Shown here in pieces: positions 19,060 to 28,251 of a stretch of 64,000 nt of DNA. The translations under genes were made by a program, and so were the position numbers. The DNA comes from Vibrio sp. HA2012 (GTDB taxonomy: Bacteria; Pseudomonadota; Gammaproteobacteria; Enterobacterales; Vibrionaceae): NCBI RefSeq assembly GCF_002812955.1, contig NZ_PFXK01000008.1:1-64000 (forward strand), in the 5' to 3' direction. Positions within the stretch are counted from its first letter, which is position 1; each line of letters begins with the position of its first letter. Under the pieces are notes generated by a model. The model ran no database searches. It worked only from the letters and a program-made list of their open reading frames with translations, and was not told the origin of the DNA.

Positions 19060-20105
19060 TGGCCTTTTTTATTGCCAGCTCACCTCACACACATAGCAGA
19101 AAAAGTACCCCAGAGCTGATGAAATGGGTCGTGATTGCAGCACTCCCCGGCCTGCTTGCTCAGACCTACTTTTTTGGCTGGGGAACACTCATCCAGCTGA
19201 TATTGGCATTTATTATTGCCGGTACCTATGAGTCGATCATCATGCTACTGCGTAAACGTTCACCATCCGGTGCATTACGTGATTACAGTGTGTTTGTTAC
19301 CGCCTGGCTGCTGGCAGTCGCCATCCCTCCCCTGTCACCATGGTGGATGCTGGTTATTGGCTTATTCTTTGCCGTTGTGATTGCAAAACATCTGTATGGT
19401 GGCTTAGGGCAAAACCCATTTAATCCAGCGATGGTCGGCTATGTGGTGTTGCTTATCTCTTTCCCACTGCAAATGACCAGTTGGCTGATGCCCCAGATAC
19501 TCAGTCCGGACAATATCAGTCTGAATGATGCCCTGATGTTGATCATCACTGGTTTCGACAGTGATGGCTACTCTCTGCAGCAGGTACGGGCAGGCATTGA
19601 CGGGATCACAATGGCAACCCCTCTGGATGCATTTAAAACCGCAATAAAAGCAGGCTCATCTTCAGCAGAGGCGCTGGCACAGCCCCAGTTTTCCCGCTTC
19701 GCAGGGATCGGCTGGGAATGGGTGAATCTGGCCTATTTACTAGGTGGACTACTACTGATCAGAATGCGAATTATCCAATGGTATATTCCGGCAGCTATGC
19801 TGGGCAGCATACTCTTGTGCAGTGGTCTGGGCTATCTTCTTGTACCGGAAATCATTGCCAATCCTATACTGCACCTGTTCTCCGGAGCCACTATGCTGGG
19901 GGCTTTTTTTATTGCGACCGACCCGGTAACAGCTTCGACAACCATCAGAGGACGACTGATGTTCGGTCTGGTGATCGGTTGTGTGATGTTTATTATCCGG
20001 ACATGGGGTGGTTTTCCCGATGGTGTCGCCTTCTCCGTTTTGCTGGCAAATATGACGGTTCCCCTGATTGATTACTACACCAAACCACGAACATACGGGC
20101 ATTAA
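19059..20105 (+). CDS. rnfD: ion-translocating oxidoreductase subunit RnfD
   Basis: Membrane subunit of 348 aa with about ten helices, homologous to NqrB. The motif [10 protein letters not shown] (about residue 183-192) fits the threonine that carries covalent FMN in this family. It starts with GTG, overlapping the rnfC stop (TAGTG). Confidence 0.95.
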   Translation: MAFFIASSPHTHSRKSTPELMKWVVIAALPGLLAQTYFFGWGTLIQLILAFIIAGTYESIIMLLRKRSPSGALRDYSVFVTAWLLAVAIPPLSPWWMLVIGLFFAVVIAKHLYGGLGQNPFNPAMVGYVVLLISFPLQMTSWLMPQILSPDNISLNDALMLIITGFDSDGYSLQQVRAGIDGITMATPLDAFKTAIKAGSSSAEALAQPQFSRFAGIGWEWVNLAYLLGGLLLIRMRIIQWYIPAAMLGSILLCSGLGYLLVPEIIANPILHLFSGATMLGAFFIATDPVTASTTIRGRLMFGLVIGCVMFIIRTWGGFPDGVAFSVLLANMTVPLIDYYTKPRTYGH

Positions 20106-20114
20106 GGAACGATT

Positions 20115-20750
20115 ATGTTAACCGCTATCCGAAAAAACGGGGTGACATTAGCCATCTTTGCCTGTGCATCTGCCGGGTTAGTCGCTATTACCCATTATCT
20201 GACAGAGGATCAAATCCGCTATCAGCAACAGGAGCGCTTAAAAACCACTCTGGATCAGGTTGTTCCTCTGTCTTTGCATAAAAATGAACTTTTTTCATCC
20301 TGCACTCAAGTTCAAGATGAACTGCTCGGCAGCCCTGAGCCTCTGCGAGCCTATATCGGCAAACACGCTGACGGCTCACCAGGGGCTATTGCCATCGAAG
20401 CAATTGCTCCGGATGGTTATAACGGCAGAATAAAGCTGATTGTCGGCATCCGTTATGATGGATCGATTACTGGCTCACGTATCCTTGAACATCAGGAAAC
20501 CCCTGGACTAGGCGATAAAATCGATATCCGCATTACCGACTGGATTCTGGGTTTTACCGGTAAGAAAGTCACTGCCGATAATCAGGACAAATGGAAAGTG
20601 CGTAAAGACGGTGGTGAATTTGATCAGTTTACCGGTGCAACCATCACCCCCAGAGCTGTTGTCAAGGCCGTCAGAAATAGTGTGACTTTCTATAATCAGA
20701 ACCGAGACACGCTCTTTGCTCAGCCACTCAACTGCGGAGGAGAAAACTAA
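20115..20750 (+). CDS. rnfG: ion-translocating oxidoreductase subunit RnfG
   Basis: 211-aa periplasmic-facing subunit with one N-terminal helix (about 10-28). The flavin-attachment motif [12 protein letters not shown] (near 175-186) carries FMN on threonine through a phosphodiester, as in NqrC. It lies nine bases after rnfD, and its stop overlaps the rnfE start. Confidence 0.95.
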   Translation: MLTAIRKNGVTLAIFACASAGLVAITHYLTEDQIRYQQQERLKTTLDQVVPLSLHKNELFSSCTQVQDELLGSPEPLRAYIGKHADGSPGAIAIEAIAPDGYNGRIKLIVGIRYDGSITGSRILEHQETPGLGDKIDIRITDWILGFTGKKVTADNQDKWKVRKDGGEFDQFTGATITPRAVVKAVRNSVTFYNQNRDTLFAQPLNCGGEN

Positions 20751-21436
20751 TGGATCACAGTCAGCTGTTTAAAGAAGGTATGTGGAAAAACAACCCCGCA
20801 CTGGTTCAGTTGCTGGGGCTGTGTCCCCTTCTTGCCGTATCTTCGAGTGTGACAAACGCTCTGGGATTAGGTATTGCAACTACTCTGGTACTGGTTGGCT
20901 CCAACCTGACCGTTGCTCTGGTGAGAGATTATGTTCCCAAAGAGGTCCGTATTCCGGTATTTGTTATGATTATCGCCTCTCTGGTAACCTGTGTTCAGTT
21001 GCTGATGAATGCCTATGCTTACGGCCTGTATCTGTCTCTCGGCATTTTTATTCCACTGATTGTTACCAACTGCATCATTATCGGCCGTGCAGAATCTTTC
21101 GCATCCAAAAATGATCCTCTGCCGTCAGTACTGGACGGTTTATGGATGGGAATGGGAATGACCTCGGTACTATTTGTTCTGGGAGCTGTGCGAGAAATAC
21201 TGGGTAACGGAACCCTGTTTGACGGTGCTGATCTGTTACTGGGTAACTGGGCCGCCTCACTAAGAACAGAACTGTTTGAATTTAATAATAACTTCTTGCT
21301 TGCTCTTCTGCCTCCCGGTGCCTTTATCGGTGTAGGTTTTATGATTGCCCTGAAAAACATTATTGACTCAAAACAGGCACAGATTGCTGCAAAGCAGAAG
21401 AAAAACGATATTGAGCATGTTAAAGTGGAGAGCTGA
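20750..21436 (+). CDS. rnfE: ion-translocating oxidoreductase subunit RnfE
   Basis: 228-aa integral membrane subunit, a pseudo-symmetric partner of RnfA. It has the matching cysteine motifs [13 protein letters not shown] (near 21-33) and [13 protein letters not shown] (near 103-115). It is the last rnf gene, followed 33 nt later by nth, as in E. coli. Confidence 0.96.
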   Translation: MDHSQLFKEGMWKNNPALVQLLGLCPLLAVSSSVTNALGLGIATTLVLVGSNLTVALVRDYVPKEVRIPVFVMIIASLVTCVQLLMNAYAYGLYLSLGIFIPLIVTNCIIIGRAESFASKNDPLPSVLDGLWMGMGMTSVLFVLGAVREILGNGTLFDGADLLLGNWAASLRTELFEFNNNFLLALLPPGAFIGVGFMIALKNIIDSKQAQIAAKQKKNDIEHVKVES

Positions 21437-21469
21437 ATAAAATAAAGTCAGAAACTGCTCAACACGCCT

Positions 21470-22111
21470 ATGAATAATGCTAAACGAGTCGAAATATTAA
21501 AACGACTAAGAGAAAACAATCCCAATCCACAGACAGAGCTCAACTGGACAACCCCTTTTGAGCTTCTTATCTCTGTACTTCTTTCCGCACAGGCCACCGA
21601 TGTCAGTGTAAACAAAGCAACAGCAAAACTTTACCCAGAAGCCAATACACCACAAAGTCTTCTGGCTCTGGGCGTTAGTGGTGTAAAAGAGTATATAAAA
21701 ACCATTGGGCTGTTTAATTCGAAAGCGGAAAACATTATTAAAACCTGCCGGATCCTTCTGGAACAACACCATGGGGAAGTTCCTGAAGACAGGGCCGCAC
21801 TGGAAGCCTTGCCAGGAGTGGGCAGAAAAACCGCCAATGTTGTACTAAATACTGCATTTGGCTGGCCAACCATCGCTGTTGATACCCATATATTCCGCGT
21901 CTCTAACCGAACTAAATTCGCAATGGGTAAAACCGTTGATGATGTGGAACAAAAGCTGTTAAAAGTCGTACCAAAAGAATTTAAACTGGATGTACACCAC
22001 TGGCTTATACTGCATGGGCGTTATACCTGTATTGCACGGAAACCCCGCTGCGGCAGCTGTATTATAGAAGACCTCTGCGAGTATAACGCCAAAGTCTATC
22101 CTGACGAATAA
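21470..22111 (+). CDS. nth: endonuclease III
   Basis: DNA glycosylase/AP lyase that removes oxidised pyrimidines. The 213-aa protein has the helix-hairpin-helix [13 protein letters not shown] (near 113-125) with the catalytic lysine, and the catalytic aspartate in [11 protein letters not shown]. The C-terminal 4Fe-4S motif is [17 protein letters not shown] (C-X6-C-X2-C-X5-C). Probably read through from the rnf operon. Confidence 0.97.
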   Translation: MNNAKRVEILKRLRENNPNPQTELNWTTPFELLISVLLSAQATDVSVNKATAKLYPEANTPQSLLALGVSGVKEYIKTIGLFNSKAENIIKTCRILLEQHHGEVPEDRAALEALPGVGRKTANVVLNTAFGWPTIAVDTHIFRVSNRTKFAMGKTVDDVEQKLLKVVPKEFKLDVHHWLILHGRYTCIARKPRCGSCIIEDLCEYNAKVYPDE

Positions 22112-22134
22112 TTCCAATCCAAAGGGGAGAAATC

Positions 22135-22551
22135 ATGGCAAACGGAAGAGTATTACACACCATGCTGCGCGTGGGTGATCTGGACAAATCTATCACGTTT
22201 TATACAGATGTTATGGGTATGAAACTGCTAAGAAAAAATGAAAATACGGCTTACGAATATACACTGGCTTTCGTCGGCTTTGGTGACGAATCTGAAGGTG
22301 CAGTTATCGAACTGACGTACAACTGGGGCACTACCGAATATGAAATGGGTACTGCCTTTGGTCATATCGCTATCGGTGTTGATGATATTTATTCGACCTG
22401 TGACACTATCAAAGCGGCTGGCGGAAATGTTACCCGCGAACCAGGACCGGTAAAAGGCGGCACAACCGAAATCGCCTTTGTAAAAGACCCTGACGGTTAT
22501 ATGATTGAGCTCATACAAAACAAACAGGCGGAAGCCGATCTGCAAGGATAA
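22135..22551 (+). CDS. gloA: lactoylglutathione lyase (glyoxalase I)
   Basis: 138-aa VOC-fold metalloenzyme that isomerises the methylglyoxal-glutathione hemithioacetal. Metal ligands are in the usual places: His near residue 8 ([10 protein letters not shown]), Glu near 59 ([10 protein letters not shown]), His near 77 ([10 protein letters not shown]) and Glu near 125 (GYMIELIQ). GGGGAG lies before the ATG. A strong terminator follows. Confidence 0.96.
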   Translation: MANGRVLHTMLRVGDLDKSITFYTDVMGMKLLRKNENTAYEYTLAFVGFGDESEGAVIELTYNWGTTEYEMGTAFGHIAIGVDDIYSTCDTIKAAGGNVTREPGPVKGGTTEIAFVKDPDGYMIELIQNKQAEADLQG

Positions 22552-22567
22552 TCCTCGCGATTCCGTA

Positions 22568-22602
22568 ACACCCTGATGTATAAAACCATCAGGGTGTTTT
22601 TT
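22568..22602 (+). terminator. gloA terminator
   Basis: 11-bp stem ACACCCTGATG/CATCAGGGTGT followed by T6. The right arm covers the stop codon of the convergent yecM gene. Confidence 0.92.
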
Positions 22603-23188
22603 CAGAATGCACAATATCTTCCAGACTATATAGATGCAGTTTTACACACATACCATCCCGCTTAAAAGCGACCGTCGGATTTGTCAGCCGTTCGCCCTCA
22701 CCTTTCGGGCTGGATAATTTCGTCTCAATGCCCATTTCAGATAAAAACGCCCATTTTTTCCCTAATTCTGGAAACCGCTCTTTAAGTTCAGCCAGATACT
22801 CATCGGCTGTCCCAGCTTTTGAAGAAACAACAAATTCGACATGCTCCCAGCCCTGTTGCGGATAGATTTTTCCTTCTGCAGGATACGGCAGCTCAAGGCA
22901 ATCGACAGACCATCCAGCAAGGCTCAGACTGTTTGTTAACTTAAAAATGATAATAGGTCTTCCGTTAATCTGCGTGGAAGAAATTTCATTTCCCTTTGTT
23001 TTCCATGCCTTATGTGCCAGCTCAGCCAGTGCCTGACTATTAATACGTAATGCAATATGGTCCGCCTGACACTCAGAAATGTCTAATCCCAATTGTAGTA
23101 ATAAATCCGTTACCCGTTCACCAAATACCGGCAAACTGCTAAGCATCTGCTCTGGTGTTAACCCATAATCCTGTAACTGTTCATTCAT
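22589..23188 (-). CDS. yecM: YecM-family VOC-fold protein
   Basis: 199-aa protein of the YecM family, structurally related to the glyoxalase/dioxygenase fold. Visible landmarks are CQADHIALRIN (39-49, a likely metal histidine), WSVDCLELPYP and WEHVEFVV (near 113-120), again with a histidine. Biochemical function is not known. It lies divergent from and next to argS, as in E. coli. GGGGCG precedes the ATG. Confidence 0.87.
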   Translation of the reverse strand: MNEQLQDYGLTPEQMLSSLPVFGERVTDLLLQLGLDISECQADHIALRINSQALAELAHKAWKTKGNEISSTQINGRPIIIFKLTNSLSLAGWSVDCLELPYPAEGKIYPQQGWEHVEFVVSSKAGTADEYLAELKERFPELGKKWAFLSEMGIETKLSSPKGEGERLTNPTVAFKRDGMCVKLHLYSLEDIVHSEKTP

Positions 23189-23420
23189 CGCCCCATCCCC
23201 ACGGTTAGCAAAACAATTTATATTACCGGACTTCCGCGGAAAATCCCTTGATCACACAAAAAAGAAAAAAAATCATTTTTTACTGGCTGTTAGCATGCGC
23301 CGGAAATTGATATAATCAGAACCATTTTTATGACCAGATAAAGTATGCCCTCCAGTTTATACCATCCGGTATCTGTCAATCTGCATACTAAGACAATTCG
23401 AAGAATTGAAGGAAACGCGT

Positions 23421-25154
23421 GTGAATATCCAAGCACTAATTAACGACAAAGTATCTCAGGCTCTGGAAACCGCCGGAGCACCAGCCGGAAGCCCTGCTGC
23501 TGTACGCCAGTCAGCAAAACCGCAATTTGGTGATTATCAGGCAAATGGGGTAATGGGTGTGGCTAAAAAACTAGGCACTAACCCCCGAGAATTTGCGCAG
23601 AAAGTACTGGATGTTCTGGATCTGGATGGTATTGCAAGCAAAACTGAAATCGCGGGACCGGGCTTTATCAATATCTTTCTGAGTGAAGAATTTCTGGCCC
23701 GGCAGGCAGAAACCGCTCTTACCGATGAACGTCTTGGTGTTGCAAAAGACGACGAAAAAACCATCGTTGTTGATTACTCAGCACCAAACGTAGCCAAAGA
23801 AATGCACGTTGGTCACCTGCGTTCAACAATTATTGGTGATGCCGTTGTCCGTACTCTTGAGTTTCTGGGTAACAAGGTTATCCGTGCGAATCATATCGGC
23901 GACTGGGGTACACAATTCGGTATGCTAATCGCAAACCTGGAGCGTGTTCAACAGGAATCCGGTAATGTTTCAATGGAAATTTCAGACCTTGAGGCATTCT
24001 ACCGTGAATCAAAAAAACTGTATGATGAAGATGAAGCCTTTGCCGAAAAAGCCCGTAACTACGTGGTAAAACTGCAAGGTGGTGACCAGTACTGCAATGA
24101 TATGTGGAAAAAATTGGTAGAAATTACAATGGAAACCAACCAGCGTAATTATGACCGCCTGAATGTGTCTCTGACCAATAACGACCTGATGGGTGAAAGC
24201 ATGTATAACGACATGCTGCCGGGAATCGTTGCCGACCTGAAACAGAAAGGCATCGCTACAGAAGATGACGGTGCACAGGTTGTTTTCCTTGATGAATACA
24301 AAAACAAGGAAGGCGAACCTATGGGGGTAATTATCCAGAAACGTGACGGCGGATTCCTGTATACCACCACAGATATTGCCTGCGCAAAATACCGCTACGA
24401 AAAACTGGGGGCAGATCGGGTTCTGTACTTTATTGACTCTCGTCAGCACCAGCACCTGATGCAGGCATGGACTATCGTCCGTAAAGCAGGTTATGTGCCT
24501 GAAGAAGTAACATTAGAACACCACGCATTCGGTATGATGCTGGGTAAAGATGGCCGTCCGTTTAAGACTCGCGCCGGTGGTACTGTACGTCTGGTTGACC
24601 TGCTGGACGAAGCAGAAGACCGAGCCTACAAGCTGATTGAAAGCAAAAATCCGGAATTCAGCATAGAAGAGAAAAAAGAGATCGCAGAGACCGTTGCAAT
24701 GGCTGCCGTAAAATATGCCGATCTGTCCAAACACCGTACAACCGATTACATCTTTGACTGGGACAATATGCTGGCATTCGAAGGCAATACAGCACCTTAT
24801 ATGCAATATGCCTATACCCGTGTTGCTTCTATTTTTGCCAAAGCAGGGATTTCAATGGATCAGCTTACCGGAGATATCCGTATTACTGATGATAAAGAAA
24901 AAGCGCTGATCGCTAAGCTGCTGCAGTTTGAAGAAGCGGTTCAGTCTGTAGCACGCGAAGGTCAGCCGCATATCATGTGTGGTTACCTGTTTGAACTGGC
25001 CGGTCAGTTCTCCAGCTTCTACGAAGCATGCCCGATTCTGGTCGCAGAAGATGAAACCGTGAAGCAAAGCCGCATGAAACTGGCCGCACTGACAGCGAAA
25101 ACGATCAAACAAGGTCTGTCGCTTCTGGGGATCAACACTCTGGAACGTATGTAA
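23421..25154 (+). CDS. argS: arginyl-tRNA synthetase
   Basis: Class I aminoacyl-tRNA synthetase that charges tRNA-Arg. The GTG at 23421 follows GAAGGAAAC and gives 577 aa, the E. coli length; an upstream in-frame TTG would add five residues. The HIGH-type motif is [15 protein letters not shown], here with HVGH (about 129-132). The WGTQFG signature and the C-terminal DALR anticodon-binding domain ([12 protein letters not shown] onward) are present. The final [10 protein letters not shown] is typical. Confidence 0.97.
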   Translation: MNIQALINDKVSQALETAGAPAGSPAAVRQSAKPQFGDYQANGVMGVAKKLGTNPREFAQKVLDVLDLDGIASKTEIAGPGFINIFLSEEFLARQAETALTDERLGVAKDDEKTIVVDYSAPNVAKEMHVGHLRSTIIGDAVVRTLEFLGNKVIRANHIGDWGTQFGMLIANLERVQQESGNVSMEISDLEAFYRESKKLYDEDEAFAEKARNYVVKLQGGDQYCNDMWKKLVEITMETNQRNYDRLNVSLTNNDLMGESMYNDMLPGIVADLKQKGIATEDDGAQVVFLDEYKNKEGEPMGVIIQKRDGGFLYTTTDIACAKYRYEKLGADRVLYFIDSRQHQHLMQAWTIVRKAGYVPEEVTLEHHAFGMMLGKDGRPFKTRAGGTVRLVDLLDEAEDRAYKLIESKNPEFSIEEKKEIAETVAMAAVKYADLSKHRTTDYIFDWDNMLAFEGNTAPYMQYAYTRVASIFAKAGISMDQLTGDIRITDDKEKALIAKLLQFEEAVQSVAREGQPHIMCGYLFELAGQFSSFYEACPILVAEDETVKQSRMKLAALTAKTIKQGLSLLGINTLERM

Positions 25155-25177
25155 TCATCTGATACTGAGGAATACTC

Positions 25178-25603
25178 ATGGCATTTACACTACACCCAAG
25201 ACTTGAAAGTGATACAAGCCTGATTGGTGAATTGTCGCTTTGTATGGTTTTACTGAACAAAGATGCCAGTGTGCCATGGGTGATCCTGGTGCCTAAAGTA
25301 GACAGGGTTCGTGAAATCCATCACCTGTCGCTGCAAGATCAGCAACAATTTTTGCTCGAAAGCCAGTTGGTCAACCGCTCACTGGAAAAACTTTTTATGC
25401 CAGATAAGCTTAATTTCGGCTCTCTGGGAAATCTGGTTCCCCAGTTGCATATCCACCATGTTGTCCGCTATATTTCTGATGAAGCATGGCCGGGGCCTAT
25501 CTGGGGAAATACCGCAGGAAAGCAAAGAAACGAGGCGGAACAGGAGCAGCTTATTACGTTGATCCGAAAAGAATTGTCCAAAGATCATAACTTCCGTTTT
25601 TAA
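25178..25603 (+). CDS. HIT-family hydrolase-like protein
   Basis: 141-aa protein with the histidine-triad motif QLHIHHVVRY (near residue 91-100), found in nucleotide hydrolases and transferases of the HIT superfamily. The N terminus (HPRLESDTSLIGELSLC) resembles the proteobacterial HIT proteins found beside argS. The substrate cannot be told from sequence. GAGGAA lies before the ATG, 23 nt after argS, so co-transcription is likely; a strong terminator follows. Confidence 0.87.
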   Translation: MAFTLHPRLESDTSLIGELSLCMVLLNKDASVPWVILVPKVDRVREIHHLSLQDQQQFLLESQLVNRSLEKLFMPDKLNFGSLGNLVPQLHIHHVVRYISDEAWPGPIWGNTAGKQRNEAEQEQLITLIRKELSKDHNFRF

Positions 25604-25621
25604 TCGACAGAAGTAAATTTG

Positions 25622-25657
25622 AAAAAGCGCTGGATAGAAATATCCAGCGCTTTTTTT
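25622..25657 (+). terminator. argS-HIT terminator
   Basis: 11-bp stem AGCGCTGGATA/TATCCAGCGCT with a GAAA tetraloop, flanked by A's and a T7 run. Confidence 0.95.
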
Positions 25658-25928
25658 ATCTCCGAAACCAGTCCCTTTCATTCATCCTGTCATAATCAGC
25701 CGATCTCTCGCCAAAACTTCCGTCAAACACGTCAAAAACATAACGTGGAAAACGTTAATTACCTAACTTGGTAATAATAATGACAGCCCATAAGCTCAAA
25801 ACAAGATTCTCAATAAAATTGAGATAAAACAATAGCTTAAAATAACAACTCTGAATGTGTCGTATTTCTTATATCAACTTGTCGTTATTTTTATAAATAA
25901 AATGGGCCAGTAAATCTATAGTCTGCAC
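25658..25928. other. gene-free region upstream of the twin-hairpin RNA
   Basis: AT-rich DNA without a coding ORF. It holds short inverted repeats (ATTACC-6-GGTAAT near 25758-25777 and TCTCAAT-AAA-ATTGAGA near 25808-25824). A direct repeat TGTCGT at 25858 and 25880, 22 bp apart, looks like a regulator site in front of a promoter. Confidence 0.5.
25858..25890 (+). promoter_or_regulatory. 22-bp-spaced direct repeat TGTCGT(N)ATTT
   Basis: TGTCGTATTT at 25858 and TGTCGTTATTT at 25880 lie on the same helical face. AraC-type regulators often bind such repeats. A -10-like TATAGT at 25917-25922 would place the second copy next to the -35 region. No good -35 hexamer is present, which fits an activator-dependent promoter. 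Confidence 0.4.
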
Positions 25929-26052
25929 ATCGCAGGAAACCTTCCTGTATGAATTCCAGAAGTGGTGTGGTTTCGACCATACCACTCCGGCAGCAAGCAA
26001 AGGTGTCCTTGGCACCCGTGGTGTGGTCCCCCGGCCATACCACGTTTTTTTT
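25929..26052 (+). ncRNA. twin-hairpin small RNA candidate
   Basis: Three stem-loops end in a clear terminator. The first is CAGGAA-3-TTCCTG (25933-25947). The second is AGTGGTGTGG with CCATACCACT around loop TTTCGA (25961-25986). The terminator is CGTGGTGTGG with CCATACCACG around an 8-nt C-rich loop (26017-26044), then T8. The last two stems share the same nine bases on each arm, so the arms could also pair crosswise. A smaller GGTGTC/GGCACC hairpin lies between. The start at about 25929 is a guess from a -10-like box. No gene flanks it as a target. I do not recognise it for certain; TfoR is one possibility by neighbourhood (see findings). Confidence 0.65.
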
Positions 26053-26086
26053 GCCTCTCAACCAAGCAAACACCGTTATCCACCCA

Positions 26087-26120
26087 AATAAAAACGCAGC
26101 TTTCATTCAGAACAGCTGCG
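26087..26120 (-). terminator. yfbV terminator
   Basis: On the minus strand CGCAGCT/AGCTGCG with a 12-nt loop and TTTTTAT, 30 nt after the yfbV stop. Confidence 0.8.
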
Positions 26121-26149
26121 CTTTGAATATCTCGATATGATATAGCTGG

Positions 26150-26602
26150 TCAGAACCAGCGTTCCAGTACTGTTTTATCCAGCTGCCGAAAAGCTCTGTT
26201 CAGAATTTTTGCTAACTCTTTATACCGTGGCTGTGATTTAACCGGCTCCAGTGCAATACCGGACTCTGTGATCTTCTGATGCAGCTCTCGGTACCACCCC
26301 GCCAGCGCAGGAGGAAGTTGTGTATTAGAGCGGTTTCCTAACCACCAGACTCCCTGCAGTGGCAAACTGATAGCAAACAAGGCTACCACAATAGACTGAG
26401 GCAATGCCTGTTGATTATGAAAGACCATCTGCGTTAAAACACCGATGGCCGCAACAGCAGGCATAACTTTAATACCGAACCTTGTTGCCCTGATGATGCG
26501 ATTTTCCGGGAAAATCGGTGACAACTCTTTTCTCACCGGCCAGATTTCCATGTATTTCTGGCCATCTTTCAAACTGTGAACCAGTCCGGGGTGACTCCTC
26601 AT
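26150..26602 (-). CDS. yfbV: YfbV family (UPF0208) membrane protein
   Basis: About 150-aa inner-membrane protein with two hydrophobic segments (about 43-63 and 69-89). It resembles E. coli YfbV across its length: [40 protein letters not shown] and AFRQLDKT. E. coli YfbV has been linked to Ter macrodomain organisation. The ATG at 26602 follows GAGAGG at good spacing; a GTG five codons upstream is less likely. It is divergent from ackA, as in E. coli. Confidence 0.9.
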   Translation of the reverse strand: MRSHPGLVHSLKDGQKYMEIWPVRKELSPIFPENRIIRATRFGIKVMPAVAAIGVLTQMVFHNQQALPQSIVVALFAISLPLQGVWWLGNRSNTQLPPALAGWYRELHQKITESGIALEPVKSQPRYKELAKILNRAFRQLDKTVLERWF

Positions 26603-26942
26603 ATACCGACCTCTCACTAAAAAAAAGTTGAAGAATTCAACAGAAAGTGCAAAAACTTTGACAAAAGTTAATATTCACTCAAAAATTTTTTGTTATCTTG
26701 GGTCATTATCGTTATCCTTTGCAGACCCTCAATGTCATTGTTGACCTTATTTACAGATTAGGCAAATTAATGACGTTCTTTGCAAGGAATATAAGCAGAA
26801 TCACACCAAAAGTGTGATAACAAAGCAATAGGAATGCTAAACATTTCTCAAGTTCTTAGTAAAATGCTTAGCCAAAAGCAACTAAGCTTGTGATTTTTCA
26901 ATTAACACGATAATTACTCAGACGATTACAGGTAACCAACAC
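26603..26942. other. yfbV-ackA intergenic region
   Basis: A 340-nt AT-rich divergent promoter region. A perfect -35 TTGACA occurs near 26658, but I find no matching strong -10. ATCACAC-5-GTGTGAT at 26800-26818 is a perfect 7-bp inverted repeat. Its half-sites face outward relative to a CRP site, so it is a hairpin or another operator in the ackA leader. Confidence 0.5.
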
Positions 26943-28139
26943 ATGTCTAAGCTGGTTTTAGTTTTAAACTGCGGAAGCTCCTCCCTGAAATTTGCCATTG
27001 TAGATGCAGCTACTGGTGACGAACATTTAACAGGTCTTGCTGAATGTCTTCACCTTCCGGAAGCTCGTATCAAGTGGAAACTGGATGGCAAACACGAAGC
27101 TCAACTGGGTGATGGCGCGGCTCATGACGAAGCACTGCAGTTCATTGTAGAAACTATTCTTGCTTCTAAGCCAGAACTTGCCGAACAGCTGAAAGCTATC
27201 GGTCACCGCGTTGTACACGGCGGCGAACAGTTCACTCAGTCAGCACTTATCGATGAAACTGTACTGCAAGGTATTGAGAATGCAGCAAGCTTTGCACCAC
27301 TGCACAACCCGGCACACATCATCGGTATTAAAGCAGCTCAGAAAGCTTTCCCTGCACTGCAAAACGTTGCTGTATTTGACACTGCATTCCATCAGACTAT
27401 GCCGGAAGAAGCATTCCTATACGCACTGCCATACAAACTATACAAAGAACACGGCATCCGTCGTTACGGTGCGCATGGTACTTCTCACCTGTTCATCACT
27501 CGCGAAACCGCTGAGCGTCTGGGTAAACCAGCTAACGAACTGAACATCATCAACTGCCACCTGGGTAACGGTGCATCTGTTTGTGCAATCAAGAACGGTC
27601 AGTCTGTAGATACATCTATGGGTCTAACTCCTCTTGAAGGTCTGGTCATGGGTACTCGTTCTGGTGACATGGATCCAGCGATCATCTTCCACCTGCACGA
27701 TACTCTGGGTTACTCAGTAGAAGACATTAACACTATGCTGACTAAAGAGTCTGGCCTGCTTGGTCTGACTGAAGTAACTTCTGACTGCCGCTTTGTTGAA
27801 GACAACTACGGCGAAAAAGAAGAAGCAACCCGTGCGATGGATGTGTTCTGTCACCGTCTGGCTAAATACGTCGCTGGCTACACTTCAACACTTGATGGTC
27901 GTCTGGACGCTATCGTATTTACTGGTGGTATCGGTGAAAACTCTGCACCAATTCGTGAGATGGTACTAAACCGTCTTGGCGTATTCGGTATTGAAGTTGA
28001 CAGTGAAGCAAACCTGAAGGCCCGTTTCGGTGGCGAAGGTGTTATCACCACTGCTGACAGCCGTATCCCAGCAATGGTCATTTCAACTAATGAAGAATTG
28101 GTCATCGCAGAAGATACAGCTCGACTGACAAATATCTAA
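26943..28139 (+). CDS. ackA: acetate kinase
   Basis: Makes ATP and acetate from acetyl phosphate. The 398-aa protein begins [21 protein letters not shown] (ATPase-fold phosphate-1 loop). It shows [35 protein letters not shown] and TGGIGENS in the right order. Codon use is strongly biased towards preferred codons, as expected for a highly expressed gene. It precedes pta after a short gap with a hairpin. Confidence 0.98.
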   Translation: MSKLVLVLNCGSSSLKFAIVDAATGDEHLTGLAECLHLPEARIKWKLDGKHEAQLGDGAAHDEALQFIVETILASKPELAEQLKAIGHRVVHGGEQFTQSALIDETVLQGIENAASFAPLHNPAHIIGIKAAQKAFPALQNVAVFDTAFHQTMPEEAFLYALPYKLYKEHGIRRYGAHGTSHLFITRETAERLGKPANELNIINCHLGNGASVCAIKNGQSVDTSMGLTPLEGLVMGTRSGDMDPAIIFHLHDTLGYSVEDINTMLTKESGLLGLTEVTSDCRFVEDNYGEKEEATRAMDVFCHRLAKYVAGYTSTLDGRLDAIVFTGGIGENSAPIREMVLNRLGVFGIEVDSEANLKARFGGEGVITTADSRIPAMVISTNEELVIAEDTARLTNI

Positions 28140-28149
28140 TTTAAGAATC

Positions 28150-28177
28150 ACTGGCTAACGAAAGTTAGCCAGTTTTG
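28150..28177 (+). terminator. ackA-pta intergenic hairpin
   Basis: 10-bp stem ACTGGCTAAC/GTTAGCCAGT with a GAAA loop, then TTTTG. The short T-run suggests partial termination, giving more ackA than pta. Confidence 0.75.
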
Positions 28178-28184
28178 TATTGGG

Positions 28185-28222
28185 GCCCAATAAAATTCAT
28201 AAGAACCGTTGGGCTTTCTTTT
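28185..28222 (+). terminator. second terminator-like stem in the pta leader
   Basis: GCCCAA (28185-28190) can pair with TTGGGC (28209-28214) across an 18-nt loop, followed by TTTCTTTT. The left arm also lies in the palindrome TTGGGGCCCAA. It is weak as a terminator alone. Confidence 0.35.
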
Positions 28223-28251
28223 CTCCGGATAATTTAGAAGGTAATCTAAGA

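Noticed and set aside
18428..19096. Long alternative-frame and antisense ORFs over the rnfC repeat.
   Set aside because: They arise from the GC-rich in-frame repeats and lack starts with ribosome sites.
25891..26106. A 71-codon minus-strand open frame and a 63-codon plus-strand frame over the twin-hairpin RNA.
   Set aside because: Both run straight through the terminator hairpin and T-run, have no ribosome site of note, and their sequence follows from the repeated stem arms.
26800..26818. CRP site before ackA.
   Set aside because: The half-sites are in the wrong order (TCACA first, TGTGA second) for CRP.
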